From Ignelater luminosus (lineage: Eukaryota > Arthropoda > Insecta > Coleoptera > Elateridae): a stretch of 64,000 bases of DNA. The stretch covers positions 322,237 through 386,236 of the forward strand of contig VTPC01000394.1 in the NCBI GenBank assembly GCA_011009095.1, given 5' to 3'. Positions within the stretch are counted from its first letter, which is position 1; every line of letters starts with the position of its first letter. Shown here piece after piece: positions 22,890 to 34,464 of the stretch. A model generated the notes under the pieces. That model had not been told where the DNA came from. It saw only the letters and a list, made by a program, of their open reading frames with translations, and made no database searches. Made by a program: the position numbers and the translations under genes.

Positions 22890-24960
22890 AACTCCATCGA
22901 CCACCCAAACGCATACCTATGGGCACTATCTTTTCTACGTTATACCTTTTTCTTCCTCTACAATTTTACATAAGGTACCTCTGCCAGTTTCTGATTCCTA
23001 TAGTCGCCAGATCTTCCTCAACACTTGTTAACCGTTTCTTTCTGGGTCTTCTTCTAGGTCTTGCTTTGGTGAGTTTTCATTGTGTGATGGCTTTCGTGTT
23101 TCTCTGGTCACTTATTCTATGTACATGACCTAGCCACCTTATTCTTTGAGATTTGATAAATCTAACAATATCCCAATAATTTAGTCAAGTTCATGGTTCA
23201 TTAGTATTCTGTATGTTCCATCTCCAGCTCTCTCACTGGTCCGAATAAGAACCTCAGTATCTTTCTTTTAAATCGTATGAGATCATCTTTATCTTTTTTG
23301 AGTAACGTCCACGTTTCGCATCCGTAAGTAACAGCGGGTCTTATCAGAGATCTATACAGTCACTATTTGCTTTTATGGTTCAAGATTTTGGAACCTAAAA
23401 GGTTTTTATTCACAAAATAAGCTCTGCTTCCTTTTCCCATTCTTGTTCGGATCTCAGGTAAGATAGGTGAAGTCCGTAACTTTGTCCAAGTTGTAACCCC
23501 CCACCTGCAGTGCGTCTCTGTTCATGTTTATTGATCTTGTTGTTTGGGCGTACTTTGTTTTGTCTTGATTGATTGATAGCTTCTTCCAGGATGGTAAATG
23601 TTTCCCTTACTGCACTGTCATACCATCCTGTTATAACGCTTATTTGTTTGCTTTTGGTTATAATGTTTCCCGTTACTTTGGTTTTCGAGATGACCGTGTG
23701 TAGTAATAAGTTAAATAAGAGTGCAGACATGGCATCTCCCTGCCTCACGCCACTATTAATATTAAAGTTGTTCGATTTCATATTCTGAATCACTACTGCT
23801 GCTGTAAGGTGAGCAGTACTAACTTGACTAATTTATTAGGTATTCCCAGCAAGATTAGGCTTTGGAATACCTTATTCTACTAACCGAGTCGAATGCCTGC
23901 TTGAAGTCTATAACTAGGTTATATATGTCTATATCTTACTCATAGCCCTTCTCTAATATCTATCTCATCATGTACAGATGGTCCATTGCTAATCGATTTG
24001 CTCTGAACCCACACTGATAATCATCTAGGATTTCTTTGGCATATGGGATTAATCTTCTGTATAACAAACAGAAGAATATTTTGTATGTTACGTTTAATAA
24101 TTCCCCTGTAGTGTGTGCAGTCCATCTTATCTCCCTTTTTATAAATTGGATGTATAAGTTCGCAGCCCCATTTCTCTAGAATTCTATCTTTGTCCCATAT
24201 TAGACAGATTGGGCTATATATTCTGTTCCATAGTGTCAGGCCTTCATTTTTATTTATTTATTCTTATTGTTTTTAAGGGCTTTTATGATATCTGTTGCCT
24301 CCTGCACTGACGGCCTAGATATTTCAGGCTCGGCCGTTGGGTATTTTGCATAATTTTTTTCTTCAGTGTTTTCTTGATTCAGTAAGTCACTAAAATGCTC
24401 CTTTCATCTTTCAAGTATCTCGGCTTCCCCCGTAATTAGGTTCCCTTCCTTGTCCCTACATTCTTGTTGTCTTGGTCTGATTTCCCTGTTCTGCAATCTT
24501 ACATCTCGGTAGAATTTTCTGTACTGTCTATTATTGGCATTTCTCTATCTTTTCAATGTTTTCGTTACAGTGTTCTCTCTTTTTCCTTCTGCATAATTTA
24601 ATGGCCAATTTTCTTTGTTACTACATTCTTCCCTATTGTTCCTTGTTTCTTGCTTCGTCTTTCTCTTTTATTGCCTGTCCACATTCCTCATCAAACCACT
24701 CTTGAGTTGCGCCTTCTCTTTACTTCTCCCATATCCTCTGCTGCTTTCAAAATGGTATCCTTGATATGACTCCATTCTGATTGCTTCTTAGCTTATCTAT
24801 GTCCCACTTCTTTGGCTTATATCCTTCTTGTTTTTAGACAACATCCTGTATTGCTGGGCTCTTTTAGACACCACCACGTGATCTATCTGGTTGCATTCTT
24901 GGCTTCCTGGTATTTTCCAGGATTGCCCTTACGTTGGAAGAATCTGGCAACCTGACTGTT
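22890..24960 (-). pseudogene. Decayed non-LTR retrotransposon (endonuclease end, RT, C-terminus)
   Basis: Read on the minus strand, the order is as follows. The end of an AP-endonuclease domain (CNQIDHVVVSKRA, near 24900) is followed by a pre-RT linker (HFSDLLNQENTEEK, then a PEISRPSVQEA segment, near 24300-24400). RT finger and palm then read DDYQCGFRANR and IYNLVIDFKQAFDSVSR (near 23900-24020), followed by SGVRQGDAMSALLFNLLL (about 23700-23760). The C-terminal part has TYGCETWTLLKK (about 23310) and RPRRRPRKR (about 23040). The YADD active-site segment expected between KQIS and DSAVRETF is missing, and stops and frameshifts are frequent. The element is inserted antisense in a trio intron. 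The order and motifs are solid; the exact clade is not decided. Confidence 0.85.
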
Positions 24961-25149
24961 CCTGAGTTTGAGTTGGATGCTGGAGAGGAACTCCAGACTT
25001 GTGAAGATAAATTGATTTTGTTGCAAGCAGGAGTTAGATTAAAGAGATAATGAGTATAGACGGTTGTTTACAAGCTTGATTCATGTTAGAAACCATTTGA
25101 ATCGGAATATCTCAGGAGATAAGCAAGGTTTGATCGCATTTCTATCTCT

Positions 25150-25868
25150 ACTGTTCAAGGAATTAGAAAATAAGGTTTCCACTTCTTCGCACAGTTAATT
25201 ACTACTTCTTCAGTTGGAGCTGATATAATTTCGTTTGCAGATTCCCCACAGGCTACGGGTGCTGATATTCTTGTTGGAACACCATCATTGTCACTTATCA
25301 CATTGTCGTCAAATACACTTTGGAAACGAAGCTGTCGTAGAACTGCCAGTTCTACTATTTTGTCTACCACTGCAACTCTTTCTTGGGTCGCTGCTGCTTC
25401 TGTTAGGAGCGGTAATCAAAGATTGGGATGAGTTGGTAGCTTCTCTTCTATGTGACTACGAAACCAGTCTGTGGGACGAAATTCGGACTCGCACGCAAGG
25501 ACCTGATGAGCCCATTGCGGTATACATCGCAATTATAGAATATTTATTTCGATGTTTACCTTCTACACCTCCAGAAATCATCAAGAAATTTACAGCCATA
25601 TCTTCAGTCACAGTTGACTCGGCAGTTCATCACTTGGATGGCTGAATTCATTCGGTTGTGCAAAGCTGTCGAAGATGCTCAAGTAAGGTCTGCAAAATTT
25701 CGCAACCTTTCTTCGAACCTAAAAAATGTTCTTGAACCCGATCTAGCTTACTGGAAGTCATCATCTGGATTCAGAATAATTGGTAGTGAGTTTTCCTCTA
25801 TAGCATCGACTTCAAATCAAGTGAATAAACACTCAGAGGCACTTGTGGCCGAATATCGCCATTCTTAA
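25150..25868 (+). pseudogene. Gag-like remnant of an LTR retrotransposon
   Basis: Two overlapping open frames (25235-25645 and 25614-25868) join through one frameshift. The first ends with a capsid-like segment: DWDELVASLLCDY, then WDEIRTRTQGPDEPIAVYIA, then IEYLFRCLPSTPPEIIKKF. The W...RTQG-x2-E-P-I-x2-Y-x4-LF-R-L pattern is that of insect Gypsy/BEL gag. The second continues with LCKAVEDAQVRSAKFR and LEPDLAY. No zinc knuckle, protease or polymerase follows, and no LTRs were found, so only a fragment remains. It lies just beyond the antisense retroelement and may predate it. Confidence 0.66.
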
Positions 25869-25899
25869 CTGCAAAGATGCCCTTTCCAGGACCGTATTT

Positions 25900-26680
25900 T
25901 CGCCGTTTCTGGTTTTTCCTGCTTTTAACCTTGACGATCTTGTAGGAAAGACATGTATAGAACCTTTTATGTGCCCTCTAATGCATCCGATGGTACCAAA
26001 GCCGAATCGCTAGCACCTCGGGTAACGGCGCCGGAGAGGTCCGAAAGAGCATTTCGGCATGCCATGGAAAAAAAATGCAAAGTTAACCGAATCGAGTTGG
26101 GTTTTATCGAATTGGCGGGGCTCCTGTAATATAGATCTCGAACATCACGTCAATCGAACAATCAGTAAGGTTTTCGGGGAAAATTCGGGGTTTTTGGTTT
26201 ACCACCGGATATATCAGTTTTTACTGGTTGATAGCACCCGCAGGTCTTTGTCGAACGGCGCAAAACAGAACCCCGTATCCTTTGTAGTTTCAGAGTTAGG
26301 AGCCCTCCTAGGTTCGACCTTTTGCGCCTTCTAACGACCGAACCACCCAACCGACCTACCGAAGGATGTTTCTATATCTTCGAAAAAAACCGTCACCCTG
26401 ACCCCTTCGCGCGGACGCCTATGGACCCGAATTCCGAACCGTTTAGGGCGATACATTCCTTAGGAGTTTTACATCGCAGCGCCCCTAGTCCCGGACTTCT
26501 AGAACCGTGCATAGGGCCCCAGCCGATTTTGTCCGTTTTCGTCGATAGGTGTCACCACGTTCGCCTTACGTCCCCACCTACCCTTCGAGTTTGGCCTGCC
26601 CATTCTCGAGTTATTGCGATTTTACGTTTCGAAAAAGTTCAAAATTTCCGACTTTGACCGCCTTCGGCCTCCTCGATTCT
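25900..26680. other. Unassigned GC-richer block with overlapping open frames
   Basis: This block has a higher GC content than the intron around it and open frames on both strands (26059-26334 +, 26322-26657 +, 26162-26350 -). None shows a domain I recognise and none has splice or start context. It may be the interior of an old insertion connected to the gag remnant on its left. I see no evidence of a host gene. Confidence 0.3.
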
Positions 26681-27421
26681 CATCCAAATGGCAGAGAGAA
26701 AATTTCACTTGCACAGTGTGTGATTATGGTGAGTAAACCTTCATTACAAAACGCAGATAAGCAAATGCATAACTATCCTCAGTCTATTCATAGCATTTTC
26801 TATACATAACATCATCATTGAATTGCTCAGCTGCTATTTGTTGGAATTTTTAGATGACAGGCCTCTTAATGAACGATTTCTGACTAGTTTTAGCTAGATG
26901 GAGCACCAGCACTCAAGTAGCCTATTAATAAGAAACTTTTTAAGATGTAACTGTGGATTGAAACTCATAAACCAATAAATTGACTATTGAGATTGTCAAA
27001 TATTATTTTGTTTTACCTTTGATTGAGAACAACTCATTAACAGTGTTGAAATTCTACGATTTATTAAAATTACCAATCTAAAATTCCAATGTTTATTTTT
27101 AAACATTTTCTTATTTTACTACAATCAAGTAATGTACAAAGTAATATTTACACTTTAAATGTTGCTTCGAATGATGTTATATCCTGTTAATAAAACTGGT
27201 TGCTGTTATGTAGTTATAAACATTTGCAATAAGCGTTTATTGCAGTACAAAATTTTATTACTTTCGTAATAAAGCTTATCCAAGTGCGTCTCAGTTTTAG
27301 TACCTATCTCAACTTGCAATGTAACATTAAATGTGACTTGTTTAATACTCGACAATAATTTTTACATGTTTCATCCGTGTTTTTATTACTTATCCATTTT
27401 TCCGTTTTGTTTCTGTTTCAG
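26681..27421. other. trio intron: nothing recognised
   Basis: Unique AT-rich intron leading to the acceptor TTTCTGTTTCAG of the next exon. Confidence 0.6.
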
Positions 27422-27868
27422 ATGTTTGATTGGATATGCCATAATCGTGATGTGTTCCTATTAAATTATGTTGAAATCGGTCATTCCTACCAAGTAGCGA
27501 AGCAACTTCAAGAAGAACATCAACATTTTACTATGAGTTCGATGAATGTTTACGTTAATATAAATAGGATATTATCAGTTGCTAGTCGGTTAATTGAAGG
27601 TGGACATTATGCAGCGACGCATATAAGAACAGTTGCCGGTAGATTAGAAAGAACATGGAAAGATTTCGCAGCCGGTTTAGATGAACGAACTGCTGTATTA
27701 GCGCTTTCTGTTATTTTTCATCATAAAGCTGAACAATATGTTGATAATGTGCCTGCTTGGAATGGAGCTTGTGAAAATAGCAATATACCTGTCGAAGTTA
27801 TTATGTTAGAAAATTCAATACATCAACACCAAAATTTATATGAATCTATGTGTCAAGCATATACCGAG
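27422..27868 (+). CDS. trio: trio exon: spectrin repeats 2-3
   Basis: The largest exon seen: 149 codons, phase 0 at both ends, acceptor TGTTTCTGTTTCAG, donor ACCGAG|GTAACG. It opens with MFDWICHNRDVFLLNYVEIG, a direct continuation of the previous exon's LFEQDCEK. It then reads HQHFTMSSMNVYVNINRILS, GGHYAATHIRTVAGRLERTW and a FAAGLDERTAVLALSVIFHH segment, closing with NLYESMCQAYTE. These are consecutive spectrin-repeat helices at conserved Trio spacing. The methionine at the start is internal, not an initiator. After the donor, two alternative downstream exons (27996-28103 and 34944-35027) could be joined in frame, because both begin in phase 0. Confidence 0.95.
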
Positions 27869-27995
27869 GTAACGAAATTAAGAATTTTATTATTAATTTA
27901 TAATAAGAATCTTTATTTAGACGATTAGAGATTAGATTAGATTGTTTTGTTTGTTTAATTATCATATGATTTTGTGTTAAAAAAATAACTTTCAG

Positions 27996-28103
27996 GTATA
28001 CAATTCATATCAGACACTTTTAAATGGATTAGACGTAATGCTACAAGTGTGCCATAATGTTTCCACAACAACAGCCCCAGATGGCAATGGAAATATTCTC
28101 AAT
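27996..28103 (+). CDS. trio: trio alternative exon A: spectrin repeat 3 end, variant
   Basis: A 108-bp exon, phase 0-0, 127 bp after the preceding exon. Acceptor AATAACTTTCAG, donor AAT|GTATGC, which is a weaker donor than its neighbours. The 36-residue peptide begins VYNSYQTLLNGLDVMLQVCH and ends in a Thr/Asn/Gly-rich tail. The first 20 residues align without gaps to the exon at 34944-35027 (V-x-S-x3-LL-x2-LD-x3-QVC). That exon gives the form closer to what I expect for Trio, so this one appears to be a duplicated, diverged alternative. Splicing out of it would have to reach 35279 directly if the two are mutually exclusive; using both would insert 28 extra residues after it. Open frame and intact splice dinucleotides argue that it is used, but no transcript evidence is available here. 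Confidence 0.78.
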
Positions 28104-28229
28104 GTATGCCTATTAATTTTTTGTTTTCACTTTTCAGTGTTTCTGGGGGCTTCAGTACTTTCAATTAATTCTAATCTTTTTCTAATCCATTATTTTAAAA
28201 ACTTCTATAATATTGATGTATTATTACAA

Positions 28230-28312
28230 ATTTTACAGCATTATGTGTGTGTTTACTTTTATCAATTTCTCTTTACCATTATTTAATTTCATAGATCATA
28301 ATGCTGTAAAAT
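28230..28312. promoter_or_regulatory. Perfect 16-bp hairpin just downstream of trio exon A
   Basis: ATTTTACAGCATTATG at 28230-28245 is the exact reverse complement of CATAATGCTGTAAAAT at 28297-28312, leaving a 51-nt loop. It begins 127 bp after the exon A donor. A regulatory role in splicing is inference; it could also be a MITE end. Confidence 0.5.
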
Positions 28313-28423
28313 TTCAGCTGTTGTATATAATGCTCATTACAAATCAAATTGAAGAAAGTTACATTTTTAATGCCTTTAGCTAAAATTATCTTTATTGAAA
28401 ATAAATATTTGCAAAGCTTGTAC

Positions 28424-28560
28424 TTAGTTTGAAAGGCTTCTCACTAGTGTGAATTTCACATACAATTTGAAAGGCTTTTTGCCAGTTTGGAATTTATCTG
28501 TATTCAAGAAAATATGATCAAGTAGCTTATGAATATTTCTGAGAATGTGAGGACATATTT
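28424..28560 (-). repeat. Dispersed repeat with C2H2 zinc-finger linker-like words, copy 1
   Basis: On the minus strand the sequence can be read in two frames as QTGKKPFK and HTSEKPFK, close to the HTGEKPF linker of tandem C2H2 zinc fingers. These are separated by about 36 bp instead of the usual 84. A related copy with HTGKKPF and HTSEKSF lies at 34465-34600. Both also share GCTTATGAATATT on the + strand. No finger is complete. It is either a decayed zinc-finger fragment or a small repeat that happens to carry these words. Confidence 0.4.
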
Positions 28561-30653
28561 TACACAATCAAGCTTGCAATGTTAATTAGTTACAGTTTTC
28601 TGTTTCAAAATATTTAATTGTACTGTGCTTGCACAAAAGTTAGAAACAAATTCAAATTGTGCAGTGGACTTTGTAGAAAGTTGTAAGCAGACATTTGTTG
28701 AAACATCAATTGTAGGGGAATATCTTATGCATATTTTTAAACTATTCCTGATTATTGCAAGAGTCTTTACCGGGCATTAACAAAATACTAGTTAGCTGCT
28801 TATTTGATGCACCTGTTTCAATTTGGACTTCCTCCCACCTCCCCTGTAAAAATTGATGTTTAGAGACAAAAAAGAATGCCTTCATATAGAAGAGCGACTT
28901 TTACCTTTTATGCATGGGCAACACTGACTGTAGTATTGTAATTCTTGCTCATCCTAACCTGCTTGGTAAATTCGTCTTATGCCTTTGCAAAGCATGCGCA
29001 TATAATTGATAATTATTAGAATCAGTAACGCATTATATTAATCATATCAAATTTTAAAACTATTTTCTGTTTTCTATTAAAGCTCTGCATTGAACTTAAC
29101 CTAATACAAAATGATAATAAGAGTTCATCCACGTCAAATTTTTGAACCACCAGCTGTGGTGAATAAACAAAGGTTGGAATGTTGATTTTTACCATACAAA
29201 GCCATGTATAATGCAATATAATATTCACATAAATCTGACAATTTAAAAATCATTTAAAGCACTTTAAAATTATTATAAAATAAGTTGTAACAACACACCA
29301 ATGGTTATGTAAGGTTATGTACCTTTGTTTACTCACCAAAGTAATCAAGTGCTGGATGCACTTTATTCACGATTTACATTATTCAAATGACACCATGCAC
29401 TGTGAATTGAACCTCGAGAAAAGGCAGAATGGACAGAAAAATGAAAAATGAAATTATTAACTTTTGATAATGAATTTCTGCCAAGAAATGTCTGCTGCAG
29501 AATACGAAACTGATCTATTAATCTTATTTTGAAAATGTTATATTTAAGTATTTTTGAAGATTTAGCAGCAGAAAGTTTCAGGTTTTAGGTATATTTAGAA
29601 ATATAGGGTTATTCAAATTTCTAATCTCACCATTGGGATCTTGAAGATTTTAAGAAATACAGGGTTAGTTAAAATGGAGCAAACTTTTGTATTTCAATGC
29701 TTGATAATAATCTAAAAAGAAATCTAACCTAACTTTGTTTTTGAAATAACCTTAAAAAAACAAAATCTTCCGATTTTATATAGGTATAACTTTTTATTTT
29801 TAGGGATGTCTAAATTTAGTCAAGACTTTCTCAGGCACTCTTTGTTCTATAATACCCCAGATCTATCCATATTCCCATACGATATTTCTGTCTTTCCATG
29901 CACCATTACAATTTCTATTGTGTAGATTTTATACCTTCTTTGAAAGAGAAGTGAGTAGGGAGAGTTCTGAACTGTCCAGAAAACACAAATAAATGAAATG
30001 GAAACAGGAAAATACATTGATGAAAAGATTTTGGATAATTTGATAGTCCTTCACTAACTAATGAACAAACCTATTAAAAAATGGCATATAGTTATCAGAA
30101 GTTACTTAATTTTTGAATTTTATTTGATCACAAGTAGTTTGCTGTTCGTAAATAACCTTCTGTATTAAGTCAGCAAATTATGCATTACATTACTTAGTAT
30201 TTCAATGAGATTCTATTGATTTCTTCTCAAATTTTAGCTGTTCAATATCTTGTGGGTGATGATAATAAACTTCAGTGTTTAAACATCCCTAAAAGAAAAA
30301 AATCACTAGGTGGAAGATCTTGCAGGCCAAGAAATGATTCCATTCCATTAATTGGAACTGCTGCGTAACATAGTAATGCATAATTTGCGTTTCAGATTAA
30401 AAGACCGTTTGCAATGAAATGGAAGTTATCTTAAAAATGTTAGTTTTTAAAACTAAAATGCTTTTTAAGTTGACTAAGTTGCAAATTTACTCAAAATTTC
30501 TAATTTGTCTCCCAATAAATCCCCACTTTTTTAAGATCTTCACTAATTTCCCCACCAAGTTCAAAAATCTCCACTTTGGGGTAAAATCGCCATACCTGGC
30601 AACACTGTAGTACTCATGACATAAATCTTCAATTTTCATTTTGTAGCTCCTTG
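28561..30653. other. trio intron: nothing recognised
   Basis: AT-rich unique sequence of about 2.1 kb between the repeat copy and the composite element. No gene-like open frame. Confidence 0.55.
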
Positions 30654-30974
30654 TAGAGCCCTGCCCGGGCCGAAACTTTTAAGTCCGGCTCGGCCCGACT
30701 CGCAAACTAAGAATACACAAGGTAGACGGAGTCAATTACATAAAAAGGCGAAGCCAACATTGTCTGTTTATGTTTTTATTAGTGTAAAGTAATTTTAAGA
30801 TTGTTAGGCGGAAATTACCGAATGACCGTGTTACGCACACCGATCGCCGTGCAAGTTTCGATCCAGTTCGATCTTTGCGTTGAACTTAGTCGACACATGT
30901 TTACATTTTGATTTCAAACGTTTTTCGAAGTTATTGAAGATTTATGTGAGTTTTTTTTACTTTTACCAGACATT

Positions 30975-31039
30975 ATGGTGCGTCAATGCATTTTATGTAA
31001 AAGAATAGACAGAAAAGAAAAGGACATTTCCTTTCATAG
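30975..31039 (+). CDS. THAP-domain first exon (partial)
   Basis: ATG begins a 21-codon peptide, MVRQCILCKRIDRKEKDISF followed by H, then AG|GTAAGA as a good donor. N-terminal M-x(2,3)-C-x2-C about a dozen residues before an SFHR-like end is how THAP zinc-dependent DNA-binding domains start (next would be FP and, 30-50 residues on, C-x2-H). The second exon was not found. THAP domains occur in P-element-type transposases and in host DNA-binding proteins. Enclosure by inverted repeats at 30701 and 31388 favours a transposon origin. Too short for a firm call, but spacing and splice site agree. Confidence 0.58.
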
Positions 31040-31414
31040 GTAAGAAATCTGAAAGTAAATCTTCGAAGTGGTTGTTTAGGTTATGTTATTACCAGCGGCG
31101 TGCTATACTAAATTTTTACACGAAACAAATTTATTAATTTTCATTTAAAAATAAGAATTAAAAAGACAAGACGAACAAGTTTCAAGTAGCATTTCGTACT
31201 TGTAATGAAATGTATTTTTAAGGCAAACAAAAAAATATTTAATATTCTTATAACACGTATTTGATTACAATTATAAACATTAAAATGGTACGCCACTGAC
31301 ATTGACGTAATTGTTATTGTTTTCCGTCTAATTTGCGAGTGCATCTCGGCTTCACATTTAAGCATTGGTACATCGTAACTGAGCTCTGTCTACCTTGTGT
31401 ATTCTTAGTCTGAG

Positions 31415-32745
31415 GTCCGGTCTGACTGGAAACAAACGACGCGACCCAAGAAAATCCGGTAACTTTTTGATCGGTCCGACAGGCCCGAACAGCCCAAGGA
31501 GAAACCGAGAAGTTCAAAAGGTTCGACAGGCCCAAGAGATCAAAACAGCCCGATAGACTCAAAGGGGCCGAGAAGTCCAAAAGGCCCGACAGGTTCGACT
31601 GTCGTGGAGGTTCGACAAGTGCGAAATATCAAAACAGTCTGAAGACCTGAGTGACTTGAAGAACCGAGAAGTCCAAAAGGCCTCACAGACCCGTATGGCC
31701 CGATAGGGCCAAGAGGTCCTACAGGCTTCCGCAGCTCGACAGGCCCGAGAGATCAAATGGCCCGATAGACCCGAAGGACCGAGAAGTCCAAAAGGCCCGA
31801 CAGACCCGAGAAACCTAAAAGGCCTAGAAGTTTAAAAGATCCGACAGACCCGTATGGCTCGACAGGGCCGAGAGGTCCTACAGGCTTCAACAGCTCGACA
31901 GGCCCGAGAAGCCCGAAGGGCCAAGAAGTCCAAAAGGCCCGACAGACCGGAGAGATCAAAACAGCCCAAAGACCTGAGGGACCCGTAGAGTCGAGAAGTG
32001 CAAAAGACCCGAACGGTTTGACAGGCGGACGGCCTGATAGACCCGAGAAGCCTGAAGGGCCGGGAAATCCAAAAGGCCCCGACAGATCCGTATTGCCCGA
32101 AAGGCCGAGAAGTCCAAAAGGCCCGACAGGTTCGACGGCTCGAGAGGTCCGACAGACCCGAGAGATTAAAACAGCCCAAAGACCTGAGGTATCCATAAGG
32201 TTGAGAAGTGCAAAAGGCCCGAACGGTTTGACAGGCGAACGGCCTGATAGACCCGAGGAGCCCAAAGGGCCGAGAAATTCAAAAGGCCCCGATACAGACC
32301 CGTATTGCCCGATAGGGCCGAGAGGTTTTACAGGCTACAATAGCTCAATAGGCCCGAGAGATCAAAACGGCCCGATAGACCCGAAGCGCCGACAAGCCCA
32401 AACGGTCCGACAGGTTGGACAGCCCGAGAAATCAAAACAGCTCTAAAGACCTGAAGGGCTGAGAAGTCCAAAAGGGCCAACAGGTTCGACGACTCGATAG
32501 GTCTGACAAGCCCGAGAGATCAAAGGACCCAAAGACCTGTGTGACCTGAAGGGCCGAAAAGTCCAAAAGTCCCCGACAGACCCGTATGGTCGAACAGGTC
32601 CTACAGACTCCAACAGACCCGACAAAACCGAACAGTCCGAGAAACTTGATAAATTTTTAAATAGAGTCCCAGCCCAGCTTAAACCCAAGCTTCGACCTGG
32701 GCCACGTAAAGGCTTGACTAGAAAACTGGGGTCCGTGCAGGCCTC
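31415..32745 (-). repeat. Long copy of array-carrying element, GC-rich tandem repeat
   Basis: The interior is built of words such as GGCCCGACAGACCCGAGA and GGGCCGAGAAGTCCAAAAGG, repeated at uneven spacing over 1.2 kb. On the minus strand it starts with the same head as 18300 (TTTTCTAGTC, TTTACGTGGCCCAGGTC) and ends with the same tail (GGTCGCGTCGTTTGTTTCC). The frames read like Gly-Pro repeats (KGPTGST) in all directions because of the base composition. This is a repeat, not a collagen gene. The array is several times longer than in the 18300 copy. Confidence 0.82.
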
Positions 32746-32752
32746 TACCTCC

Positions 32753-34464
32753 TCGACCAAAACATTCTTATTACTTACATATTTTATCAATAATTCAAAT
32801 ACTCAAGATGTAAATCCCTGAAACTAGGTATTCAATTTTTTTTTTGATCAAAGAAGGTTTCTTCTGAACCTATGGTCGGTTTGTCTTAGCTATGAAGTAT
32901 GCAGCATTCAAAATTGTTTGCAGACAGGTTATTTTGTATGCATTGTCATTAGCTGTTAAAATATCAATATTATTAAGAAAAATTGTAGGGATATACCTTC
33001 TAATTAAATTAAATTAAATTAAATTAAAAGTTTCTCTTTATTTTTCTTCTGATGTTATGTATCTTGACTATAGAGTATACCCCATATAATGAAAGGTAAG
33101 TATGGAACATCTGGAAGGCAATTTCTTACAATTTCTTTTAATAAGAATTTTCGATATTTAGGCAAATAACGACAACACACCCAAAAGTCCACATGTCTTT
33201 ACACAACTTTTGAAGGCTGATTACTCTGTAACAAGATGAATTGACCATAGGTTCCATTTAAACATATTTGCTACCACCCTGTATACATTTTTATAAATCA
33301 AACTTTATCTTTTTTGCAAAGCAATGATTGATAATCGAACTTTTGCTTTTCTCATGTTATCAATCCTTTTGAGTGTATCGTTTCAAACGGAATAGATTAT
33401 TTGTAACGAAGATTTTCGTAAAACAAATCATATATTTTAATTATGAATGATGTACTAATTTATTCATAGAGGTTTTTAAAAACAATAGTTGAAATAGTGA
33501 TAAGATTTTTAAAATAGCAAATTATAGTGAATTGTTTTTAAGACGTGAGCTTCTTAATATTAGGTAGCAATGTAGGCATTCTACAAAAATAAGTTAATAG
33601 ACATATCAATTTTATTATAGTATATGGTTTATGAGGCGTAGGTTATGTCTCGATTTTAGATAATGAAACCTCGGTCACCTTAATCATTGACCATCAACTT
33701 TACTATTATTTCCAACTCTTTCAATTTAGAGAATTGTATATCTATCCTTTCTCATGAAATGTTATAATTTTCATGTGCTTTGTCTTTTTTAACAGCTTTA
33801 CTTGTAGCATTATTGGGAGTGTTTGGACGATTGATCTGTTAAAACTGCTAAAGTAGATGATAAACTGCATTTAGCTTATGTTAATGGCTAACAGTTGGTA
33901 ATATACCAAGTGGTAGTTTACATAAAATATAAATACACATATAAATTATGTATTTATAGCTACACTTGTAATTTGAGGTTAGAAATTATTAATTTGTTAA
34001 GCTTTGATGTTTAACACATTGAGAGCAGCAAACAGGAAGTTGAAAACAAATAAAGATGTTTAACACTCTCAAGTCTCAACTCCTATTACCAATTTAAACA
34101 GTTTACTTGCCTGAACATGCTGCGCTCACTGTTATTGCTTTGTGTAAAACATTTCATTTCAAGCAGCAATTTTAGAATTTTTACAGTAGTTTATAAGATA
34201 GAAAAGTATTGGCACAAAAAGTGCTGATGTTGATGATACTTTTATATTCTCAGATTTGTAATATTGTGGAATAGTGGATAAATAAATAAAATCAAATAGT
34301 TTGCTTCAAGAGAAATTATTAATTTTTTTTAGAAAATTTTAATTATTGATTCAGTTTTCAATTTTAAGATTTGAAAGTGCTTCATGATGAAATTATTTAA
34401 ACATGCGTATATTACGTTGTTCAAACCAGAAATACTTGTCTGTATTGGCAGCTCTATTATAAAG
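32753..34464. other. trio intron: nothing firmly recognised
   Basis: AT-rich intron. A (TTAAA)n pentanucleotide run lies at 33003-33028. GTATACCCCATATAATG near 33075 and the CCACCCTGTATAC near 33280 may be worn termini of a small MITE, which I could not confirm. Confidence 0.45.
33003..33028. repeat. (TTAAA)n microsatellite
   Basis: Five consecutive AATTA/TTAAA pentanucleotides. Confidence 0.8.

Larger units (their letters stand above)
30654..32752. mobile_element. Composite insertion: THAP exon plus array-carrying element
   Basis: The left end reads TAGAGCCCTGCCCGGGCC. The reverse complement of the right end reads TAGAGGCCTGCACGGACC, so the two ends form imperfect terminal inverted repeats. 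Inside, ACTAAGAATACACAAGGTAG near 30701 recurs inverted near 31388-31412, bracketing about 650 bp that hold the THAP-type exon at 30975. The right part (31415-32745) is the array element in minus orientation. I read this as nested or composite transposon DNA within the trio intron between alternative exons A and B. Target-site duplications were not resolved. Confidence 0.55.

Noticed and set aside
26059..26657. Candidate host gene in the GC-richer block
   Set aside because: Frames overlap on both strands, no domain is recognised and no splice context is seen; it adjoins retroelement remnants.
31753..32446. Collagen-like Gly-Pro rich frames of 115-170 codons
   Set aside because: Produced by a GC-rich tandem array in all frames; no strict G-x-y triplet repeat, and the block has transposon-like borders.
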